64,000 nucleotides of DNA, taken from assembly GCF_030253575.1 (NCBI RefSeq), contig NC_080567.1:35431501-35495500 (forward strand). Direction: 5' to 3'. Position numbers and translations under genes: made by a program. Positions 46,601-56,600 of this stretch are shown here, in pieces; the stretch's first letter is position 1; the number at the start of each line of letters is the position of its first letter. A model generated the notes under the pieces. That model did no database searches. It was given only the letters and a program-made list of their open reading frames with translations, and was not told the origin of the DNA. The stretch comes from Rhododendron vialii (lineage: Eukaryota > Streptophyta > Magnoliopsida > Ericales > Ericaceae).

Positions 46601-48164
46601 GTCACCACACTAATTTAGTTGAGCAGTAACTAACGTATTTCGTAAACTGACTCGTACACTTATTAAAAAAGTATTAAAATCTGGAATAGCGTTGTACTTC
46701 GAATTGGTGGACATTAATTTTTGTTTTTAAACCTTTTGACCATATGCTAGGTTTGTGGTGAAAATCCCAGAAGGGATGTTGCCGGAGCAGGCGGCGCCGC
46801 TACTGTGCGCCGGAGTGACAGTGTACAGCCCACTGAACCACTTTAGGCTGAAAGAGAGTGGGCTGAGGGGGGGAATACTTGGGCTTGGAGGGGTAGGACA
46901 CATGGGAGTGAAGATTGCAAAGGCTATGGGGCATCACGTGACGGTGATAAGCTCTTCTGATAAGAAGAGAGTGGAGGCCCTGGAGCACCTCGGAGCGGAC
47001 GATTACCTGGTCAGCTCGGACGCGACCCGGATGCAGGAACTGAGTGACTCGCTCGACTACATCATCGACACGGTGCCGGTGTTCCACCCGCTCGAGCCGT
47101 ACCTTTCGTTGTTGAAGCTTGACGGAAAGTTAATATTGACGGGCGTCATCAATACCCCACTTCAGTTTCTCTCCCCTGTTGTCATGCTCGGTGAGTCATA
47201 CTCTCTCTCACTTCCAACTTCGTTTTTATATTTCACGGTGTTCACGGCAATTTACGTGCACCAAAATTAATTTACGAGGATCAATTTTACTGTTTACTAG
47301 CGGGGTTCAACTAAAGTTGGAGTAAAATTCCGCATAGACTTGGCCCATAAGATTTAGCACTCATATAACTTAAGAAGTTTTAAACCGGAGACCTTAGGGA
47401 GGAAGAAACTGCTAAGGTCCTAACTCCCAGACCATAACATATACCACGAATTAAACATATACCAGCGTAAATAGGTACCAAGTAGTTGAAGAGTCTAAGT
47501 CACCTGTTGTTGCAAATACCACAGCGTTCATTTATCTCATCAAAACTTTTTAATGGGGTCATGTCAGGACCAGTGCATATTTGTGTCACATGTTGCCAGC
47601 CAGAGTTCGGCCCCGCCATCCTTTTTTTGGGGGCAATATGTGTCTTGGGCCAGTTTGCATGCACGTCAGAATAATTTTTATAGTCTCTTCCACATATTTT
47701 TCATGCGTTTATGCGTGGGAGTGAGGTGGTCTCAAAAATTATTGATAAGGGAAATCGAACCTAAGACCTTAAATGGGAACAATCAGCAAACCCTTCCAAG
47801 ACCACCTGGCCAACCGTTGGCCGTTGGGTTTGCCCAAATGGCTAGCCTTAACAATATCATCTTCTTCTTTTTTTCAAGCAATAGTGTAAGCTACTTGCCT
47901 CTACTTTCTTGGATTTGGTTTGTGGACTCTGATTTGGTTTTTTTAATTAAATGAATGAATGAAGGGAGGAAGGTAATCACAGGGAGCTTCATCGGGAGCA
48001 TGAAGGAGATAGAGGAGATGCTTGATTTCTGCAAAGAAAAGAATCTGAGTTCAATGATAGAAATGGTGAATATGGATTACATCAACACAGCTTTCGAGAG
48101 GCTTGAGAAGAACGACGTCCGCTACAGATTTGTCGTCGACGTCGCGGGGAGCAAACTCAATTAG
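43615..48164 (+). CDS. CAD: Cinnamyl alcohol dehydrogenase (bona fide class), five exons
   Basis: Cytosolic zinc enzyme that reduces cinnamaldehydes to monolignols with NADPH, the last step before lignin polymerisation. Exons 43615-43703, 43878-43991, 44867-45094, 46751-47190, 47965-48164 (89+114+228+440+200 nt), a 356-aa protein; bona fide CADs are about 357 aa. Introns are GT-AG, phases 2, 2, 2, 1. The start [20 protein letters not shown] matches the family. Catalytic zinc ligands are Cys47, His69, Glu70 and Cys163; structural zinc ligands are Cys100, Cys103, Cys106 and Cys114. The nucleotide loop GLGGVG is at 188-193, with Ser212 (NADPH preference) in VISSSDKKR. The end is [14 protein letters not shown]. 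No defect was seen. Intron 3 (1,656 bp) holds MITEs, and a CT tract directly follows the exon 2 donor. Confidence 0.96.
43993..44014. repeat. (CT)n microsatellite at the CAD intron 2 donor
   Basis: The intron begins GTCTCTCT..., so the dinucleotide tract starts at the donor itself, in place of a GTAAGT-like consensus. Confidence 0.85.
44085..44235. repeat. Small fold-back in CAD intron 2
   Basis: 'gtaccgtcacgtgatgttcc' at the left pairs imperfectly with 'tatcatgtgacgatgttctc' at the right, with a centre around 'aatccacaattgtgattatg'. The arms are diverged. Confidence 0.5.
45375..46082. mobile_element. TIR element in CAD intron 3
   Basis: The left 'gtatccacagtcgaataatc' and right 'gattataccactgtgaatgc' are approximate inverses. 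Both ends carry sub-repeats of 'ttgattat' and 'ttgctaa'. The middle (45560-45840) is a low-complexity A/T tract of 'aaaaacagtttttgcaaaa' units. There is no coding capacity. Confidence 0.55.
46099..46333. mobile_element. Stowaway-like MITE in CAD intron 3
   Basis: Left end 'actcccttctccgttctc' and right end 'gatggaggga gtaa' are inverses of the mariner/Stowaway 'ctccctccgtyc' type. The interior has 'gattttcaaaatcacataaaac'-like sequence common to this family. Confidence 0.65.
47690..47835 (-). mobile_element. SINE-like fragment in CAD intron 4
   Basis: On the minus strand 'ggccaggtggtcttggaagg' (A-box-like) is followed about 45 bp later by 'taggttcgatttccc' (B-box-like). A related piece ('ttttaaaccggagaccttag') lies at about 47376-47440. 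Confidence 0.45.
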
Positions 48165-50667
48165 CAAACACCCTTCCTACCCAATCCATATACAAGAAGG
48201 ACCCGTTTCCGCACTCAAAGAGGGAGAGATAGAGTCAGCGCGTGTGTTTGTTGCTCGGTTTGTCGTCGTAATTCGCTTGAAACTGTCATGCTTAAATATG
48301 GTCTGTATTCTTTCTTTGTCGTGAAACATTGCTAACAAAAATGCTACAAACACAGATCCCCAAAACCGTCTAATGTGTATGTCACACATCTATCGTCGGT
48401 TAACAATGTGTATTTTGTCTGTATTGGCCGTGACATCTATTTTATACCTTATATGTGATTTTCTGTGTTTGGTAATGACAACGAAAGATACCAAACCTGG
48501 TTTCTGTTTTACAGCAAGAACATTGACGCGGTTTTAAACCCCTGGAATTCATACGTCAAATCCTCCTCTTTTTTTATTATTGTCATATCTATTAGTGATT
48601 TCACCCCTCCAACTTCTTATTTTGTGGGTCGGGTCCGGTTGGATCCAAAGCCGTGATCCTAGACATTATCTCGTAGAATCACGGTCGAGAACATGTCTGT
48701 GTAAAATATAAATGAATCAAGTATAAACAGTCAATCGAACCATTTACATTTTTTCTTCAAAATGGATGAAAAATATATATCCTGAACTCTTTCTCATAAT
48801 TCGGAAACTGATCCACCAATCACAACCGCAAGTCGCGGGGCCACACCTTTAACTAGAGCCCCTCTCTCTCAGCCAGTTATCAAAATTTCACACAAGTTTT
48901 CGCTTGCAAAGAGGGTGATCCGTTCCTTGCCACTTGCGCTTATTATACTGTCTATTTTAAGCTTAGTAAAAATGTCAGCTTGGTCGTTGATGTTACTGGA
49001 GGGTAGGTTTACTAGGTCCCAGACGATCACCAACTCTCTTTCGATATCGAGTGCTATTTTCTAAGCAACCCAGAGACTTTTTCTTAAGGAAAATCTCACT
49101 TGAAATTAAAGATAATGTCAACAAAAACTAGTCCATCTCTTTCAAGCATGGACCCTCCCTCCGCAGCTTTCAATGATGGTGGAGGATAAGAATAGTTGAT
49201 CCTTTTTTCTTCCTTCCACCAACCCCAGAATTTTGGCGCGCTAGAACTCTCAACGAATGTCTCGACCATCCGCAGCAAAATGGGACCTTCCACCCACAAA
49301 TTCCTCTCTTGGTGGCCAGCTCAAAATTCCACTAGGGCCAAAAAAAGAAAAGAAAAAAAACCCTCCATGTTTGGATTATTCAGTGCCCTTAGGGCACCAC
49401 GTGGCGGTGACCCAAACTTATTCCCACCACATATTGTTTTTGGGTCTGTATACTTAGTCTCGAGCCCCATAAAAATGTGCGGTTGAGGAAAGACCTGAGG
49501 TACCACGTGGCGGTACCCCAGGGACATTGAATAATTTTTCAATTCCAACAAATAAAATAGACTTTACAACATAGCGTTGCCCCAAGAGCATTAAATAATT
49601 TTTCGATTCCAACAAATAAAATAGACTTTCCCCGCCGAAAGACAAACACAATTTCACAACTCGTGACCTGACTCGACGAGTACTATCTACTACTACTATA
49701 TTGAATGACAGTGCAGACTAAAGTCATTGGACGTTAAACTCCCTACAAAAGAACAAGGGAAATTTTCGATTGAACGAGTACAAAGTCTTTTTATATACTA
49801 CTTCTACTAGCGTATCATTTTAATGCAAGAGAATATATGCTTATCAAAGAATTAGGTTTAGCCAGTTCACATTACCCACTTGAAGGGTAGACAAGTAGCC
49901 TCATTTGAGTGCTGATCACAATATTTATTCCTCCCTACGAAGTCAGGGTTCAAGTCTTGCCATAAGCGAGATTACCCTTCAGTAAAAGACCACAACTCCT
50001 GACTAGCAGAGTATGATGAACTCACTCTGAACTACAGTTCGAATAACAGCCCAAAGCTTGCTTGCTATTGGCAGATAGCTAGTTTAGCCTCCGCATCTTA
50101 ATAAACCAGAACAAAAATATTGGATACTTGAAACAAAATTGTGAGTCTGTATATATTAGATTTCCAATCACATCAAGAATTGATACACAGAAATGCACTA
50201 ACCGCAACAGCAAATGACCGTATTACTTAAGAAGTAAGCCAGTCAGCGGAACTTCTAGATTCATGATATTGGTTCCGAGTGAAGTTACTCCAAGTGGGGC
50301 GTGGGGCAAAAGGAGTTACATCTTTCAGAAATTGGTTCAATTAAACTCAAGGAAAAACCAGAATCGACAAGCGAAAAACCACTATAATTGACAAAATCAT
50401 TAATGGTGTTCTCCCCCAGAGGGGCAAAACAACAACTTGAGCCCTGAAATCCCTTGGTTAGGACTTTTGCTTGGAGCAATCAAATGACCATAAACAATAG
50501 TAACTACCTATTGCTTTTCCACATGGTCGTACTTCTTCCTTTACAGTTCTATAAGAACCAATCGTGCCTTCATTAAAGCCGTCTTATGCTTCTTCATTGT
50601 CTCAACTAATTCCATCCGTCATAATTATATACGCCATATGAAGACTGAAGAGTAAACGACAGCGAAA
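48165..50667. other. Convergent intergenic region between CAD and UNC-50
   Basis: It should contain both 3' untranslated regions. No third gene was recognised. A direct repeat of about 45 bp ('ttccaacaaataaaatagac' at 49541 and 49602) is present. At about 49880-49970 a segment ends in the B-box-like 'gggttcaagtctt', possibly a SINE fragment. Confidence 0.55.
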
Positions 50668-53600
50668 TCATAAGCGTTGACTGAAATACATGTTCATGAA
50701 GTATCTTGACGGATTGAAGCCGCTCAGAGTCACTGCAAAGCAAAGCAATGAGATGATTTTCTATTGACCCTAATTGACAATGACAAAAAACAGAATCATG
50801 TTGGCACATAACACTCACAGATAGGTGAAAGGATGATGACAATGCCAATAGGATACAAGAAAAAAGTGGTACGTTCCAGAAACGGCAGTACTGCAGAAGG
50901 AAAACCACAATTAGAAAGTTCATTAGTGAAATCAGCCTAAAACACCCATGCCATTTAACTACAAATTTGAACTCCACCAATGTCATGACTCATGAAGGAT
51001 CCACCAAATTCAAATTTTAATCTCTTAATAAGCTAAGAAGCACGGACACGTCTATCAGACTATCACGCATTTGTGTTTGATATTTGGGGGACACAGAGTC
51101 ACAGACACTCAAGACACATGCTTCTTAATAAACTAAGAAGCACGGACACGTCTATCAGACTACCACGCATTTGTGTATGATATTTGGGGGACACAGAGTC
51201 ACAGACACTCAAGACACATGTCGGACAAGGCAAAAAATGAGTCAAATTTGTTCGTTTTATCTTTTTAGTCTAAAACATTGGGGATACACTAGGGCACCAC
51301 AAAGACAATATTGGGACACACTAAGATGTCAGAATACAATTTAAAAAGTTGGAATAGGGTCAAAATTGCCATGGATGCTTAGCCCATTTGAAAACTTTTA
51401 TTGAAATATTTGATATTTCCCCATCTAAACGATGTTAATTCTATTTGTGATGTTCTCTCTAATTTGATGGAAATCATAATTTTAAACCTATGGAGACAAG
51501 ACAAGGTTTTTGGTAAGTAAGAGACAAGACTAGTTCTTATAGCCATATCTGAGGATGGTAGCCAGAAATCGCAAGAATAATTGTTGTCTTCATATACTGG
51601 TATATCACAGTAAGTTTTAGAATATGGATCTAATTGAATCCTCCTGTACCATGAAACTTCTGAATCTAGATGCTTGACATGCCCAGAACAAATGGGAATG
51701 CTCAACCCAACCCTAGAGACCTGAGTACTCCTCAACTGTATGAAACTAAACAATATCCCATGGAATTAACTTCAACTTACCATCATAACCTAAAAAGTTG
51801 AGATAATGATAGGAGGAAACAGCAACCATAAAAAGCAAATTCGACAGCAAAACCGGGATGAATCCGTGAGCTACCAGGAGCGGTGATAGAAAATAATGCA
51901 TCACTGCAGAAACTAAAGACATCAGTAACATTCAGGTTCATAATTCATAGTTGAAAAACCAAGAGTGAGAAATAATTACCGTAAAGCATAACAAACATTG
52001 GGAAGAAAGAGTTGCAGTGTACATCAAAAGCATACAGCCTTCAGAAGGGTCATCCCAATCAAGGTCAATCAGCAAAGCAAACTTCGTGAGACAAGATTAC
52101 CGCAATAACTCAAGGATTAATTCATTTTAATTTACTGAAATCAATAAATATTAAGCATAGGTATGGGCGGGATTCATCAATTTAGAACTAATGAACACAC
52201 ACATACAAAGCAAATCCACATAAAGACAATACAACTGACAAGGAATATGGTTTTTTAAACTTGGAACGTGCAAAGTTTCTGTACTTGCCATTCAACCCTT
52301 TGCTCCACCACATGACTATTCGGAGCTTCCTCCCGAAGATAATTATTTGTCAGAAACCTGCACGGACATTGGAAAACAGATTTAGAATTACAATCTTCAG
52401 AGGGGAGTATTATGTGTGCTTTTGCCGGAAATATAAAATCTACTTGCCATGCATATAAAATCTACTTGCCATGCAATAGGAGCTTTTATAGTAATATGGA
52501 ATGAGTCAGAATGCAAGAAGTTCGAATGACCTTATAAATTCTGGGTTCATGTACGTAAGTTCCAGAAGGTTTTCTTCAGCTAATCTTACGTAACAAGATT
52601 GTTGCTTTTCTCATCTGTCACACAGTTCTTTCTTACCAATTGAGAGAAAATGTACTATTCTCTTGTATCATTTTAATTTGTCTTACTGACCAAAACAAGG
52701 CATCACAATGGTATCAATTCAACATAATATGTGGCTTGCATATTAGGTCAGCATCATACAAAGCAGAAACAAAACTTGGGACAAATGGAAAACTAAAGCC
52801 CCAACCAGACTTCTTAAAGTGAGAATACCAAAAAACGGATCACTGAATAAGTCTCAAAGTTGAGTAGACTGGCAAACGCTAGTACCAAAAATATATCTAA
52901 ATACAACAGCCAGTGTGGTACAAAAATATTGGACCCCCTTCTTTGGTGCAGAAATAAAAGCTTTCGCAACCAAACCACTATCAGTTCCAGGAAACGACAT
53001 CCAGATTTAGTCCTGATACCCAATTTTCTCTTCTAAGCAAACCACACTGATGGGACAAGAATTCAGCAGACCTTATCAGGTGGATAAATTGGTATGGTTG
53101 CTATCACTAAGAAAGTAAACAAAAATATAACTAGCTTCACTTATCATACAGTTTTCATGCATGCAATATTAAGTACTGTCTCTTACCAGCAGCACGTGGC
53201 CACAACTACTCCGGTTAGGTAAAAATGGAACAGCAATACTGAAATTATTACAAAAACTGCATGTGCCGTGCTATGGTCATACCTGAAATAAGTTAGATAG
53301 CAAGATTAGATTGGAATAAGCATGAATATGCACAACCCAAAAATCATATGCTTAAAAGTTTAAAAAGTACAGTCCATGCCATAAGGAGCAGGGAAGAAGT
53401 ATTGGGTGTGAGTGTCGGACTGGTCGTATTTTCACATCACCAAGGACATTAAGATGGCCACAGTTCGTAATTTCATAAAATAGCTTGCATATTTCTCACA
53501 AAACAGCGATGTTTTCTAAACAAATGATGTCATTTAACGCACAAATGGATTCTTGTTCCAAGTAGTGCAGTAAACATGACAATTTAGGAATGCTTAAGGA

Positions 53601-56600
53601 GTCCATGTCCATAACTGCAGTGTCCAAAATGGGCAATTCACAGTACAAATTTAGAAAAGCCCAAAGACCATAGAGTACAATCACTCGGAAGATTATGATT
53701 ACTCCTCTTTTACCCCCTCACACTCCTATTCAGAGAGGCTGAAAGACAGAAAATGGAGTGTGAAAACCATAGAATCCTCAAGTGCGGTACGAAATCACTC
53801 CCCACAACAAAAGATGAGATAATCCAACTTTGTAAATGATTTAGAGTCATGTCTTGAACTTAATTTAAAAAAGATAAAGTGCGTTCATGATAAAGCACTA
53901 GTCATGGCACATCTGCATCTTTTCTTTTTCTTTGCTTTCCTTCTGACAAGTGACCCGTGTACATGTACATATCAATGTCAACAAATTGAATTTCCAGGGC
54001 CATGACTATGATTCCTCCCCAAACAAGAATTTGGTAGCTAAAAGGAAAATTGCAAGGTTATTGTACCGTGTGATTTTTATACTAAAGAAAGTTGTAGTAT
54101 TGGGGATTATATGGAACACTTACGCCGTGCAGTAAGCCAGAGTAGAAACAACCAAAAGAAGACTGCAGACAACAATGAAGGCTGGATCATCACGTGCCCA
54201 TTGATTTTTAGTTTCTGAGACCAAAAAAAGATAGGTGAATAACCATCCAATGCCGACTCCTACAGGAATATACTTAGAATTTCCATATGGAGATTTAATC
54301 TAGTCACCAAATGTTGCTATATGTTCTTGTTTAAGCGATTATGAAAAGGAGATGAACAAAGAAACGAACCGCACCAAATGCATAAAAAGAAAACAAAGAA
54401 GGGAACATCCATAGAACTAATGATATTAAACTTCATATACCCCATGAAAACCTAACCCACCAGCTCTGAAAATTCCTTCCACTCCCCTTCGTCAATTGAA
54501 GTGACATAGCTTATACGAGGGTAATCTTGGCACTAGTCCTGATTTAACTGCCATGGTTGAGGCAAAATCCATGTGTACATTGAAGTGCATAATGCTTATT
54601 AATCACACTTGCACACACATCAATTGTTACAGCTCACATGGTCATTTGGCAACTATTTCTTTTGATGCAATCAAATATCGAAATGGAAATCAAGATTCAA
54701 AGAAAGGAGAAAATCCCACTCAAGAGGATAAACCCCAAAGGGTAGAGAGAGAAACTGTCTCAATCAATATATTCAATATTCTTAATAATCAAAAGTTAAC
54801 AAATGAAAGACCAACTCATCCATTTATAGACTCAAGACTCTACTAACACTAAGGACACTAACATGACATAAGAACCCTTAAATCTATAGCATCATCTTTA
54901 TATTTGCTTCAATATCTTTGTTGTTAGCACCCTCTTATGTGCGTTGGTCTCCATACATGCAAGAGGTCACACATAAGCAACAGGTGAGCCCTTTAATAGT
55001 TTATATGCATCATTGGACCCCAGTATATAACACCTTAAGCTTTAGGCAACTATAGTCACTAAATATGTAGATCGTGTACTATAACTATCACGAAAATGGA
55101 AAAAAACACTGATAACTCAAATTCCACTCTGAAAAGAAAAAGAACTTTTTCTGCATCCGATTAGATGCCAGCTGGGCTACAGATATGAGAACTCAAGAAA
55201 AAAAATGGGATGATGAAGGTTATGAAAAAAGCAGATCTACAAGGACCCAATTGCCAAAACAAAAAACAGAGAAACTACGTATCTAAAGGAATGATGCCAT
55301 AGACAAAGAAAAGCATTTAATTGTTTTAAGCCCTCTCAAAAAATCGTCAAGCCTCACCAAATCATTACTAGAAACTTAGAGATAGACTTACGCTTATGGT
55401 ACTTCGTATGCTGGTAGCTGCATCCATTGTTCAGTTCCACATGCAAAAAATCAGAACCAACCATTAGCATTCTCTGACAGCAAACTCATAACACACTTTC
55501 TAAACAGTGAACATTAGGATTGGTATCCATGATTTCCGTTCAGTAAAATGTGTACCCACTAGGGGTGTAAACGAACTGAGCCGTTCGCGAGTAGCTCGAG
55601 ACTCAGCTCGCTAACGGCTCAGATCGACTCAGTTCGCATCATAAATGAGCGAACTCGAGCCCATACCTTTGGCTTGTTTTTTAAATGAGCCGAGCCCGAG
55701 CTGCAAGGTACTCGGCTCGTGTGAGCTTGCGAGCCAGTCTACATGTACATATATACCCACATATGTATGCGTATGTGTATATATACATAAAGATCACTGG
55801 TGTTAGGTGCTTGCCACGTGATAGCAGCTTTAACTGGGCACCTACGCCACACGTTGGCGAGTGTAAAATAGGGGTCCCCTGCATAGTTTTATAGAGGAAT
55901 GCACACCTCTTGAACATCTTTTTACCGATGTGGGACAAAAAGCTTTGAGGGTAAAAAACGCTATGTTTGTTCATTTATCCCACATCTGCCAGTCAAGAGA
56001 ACTCACATTCAAGGGACCCCTATAAAGAAGAACCCAACCTCCTCCCTCGTCAGGAGCAGCGCTTGAAGCTTTCAAAGAGCCGTAAGCGAGCTATACGAGC
56101 CGAGCTCGAGCCTACATTCTGAGCTCGTGTCGAGTTCGAGGCGAGCTCTAGCCCAGAAGAATTAAAGCGAGCCGAGCTCGAGCAGATGAAAGCTCAGCTC
56201 GATTACAGCCCTAGTACCCACCAAGAATGTCAATCGTAGTCATAATTTTCACATACCATTATCCAGCTATGACAGTTGGACTGTTGAACCCATAACTACC
56301 AAAATTAGGTACTCAACGCCGATAGAAACTAAAACCACTCCAAACTAGATGGTAGCCTTACACACTTACCAAAGGGGGGAAAAAACAACAGATAACTTCA
56401 CCAAACAAAGACTAAAAGTTCTCACTGTCAATGATGTTGGATGATACCACGTTCCATAAGAACACCAACTTTAAAAAGAAAATACATTAGCTAATAGCAC
56501 AACTTGCAACTACACAATGCACATGCATGAGAACAAATATAGAAATAAAGAATTAGGAATTGTCAGTACATGGTGCAAAGAGTCAATGCCAAATGATGAT

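Noticed and set aside
3679..48164. A phenolic biosynthetic cluster of UGT84 and CAD
   Set aside because: The genes are on opposite strands, about 33 kb apart, with unrelated genes and repeats between; shared pathway alone is not enough.
50285..50479. Minus-strand open frame after UNC-50
   Set aside because: No motif and no splice evidence; it fits the 3' untranslated or flanking sequence of UNC-50.
53496..53684. Minus-strand open frame in UNC-50 intron 4
   Set aside because: It lies between exons whose junctions keep the conserved frame, and has no homology I recognise.
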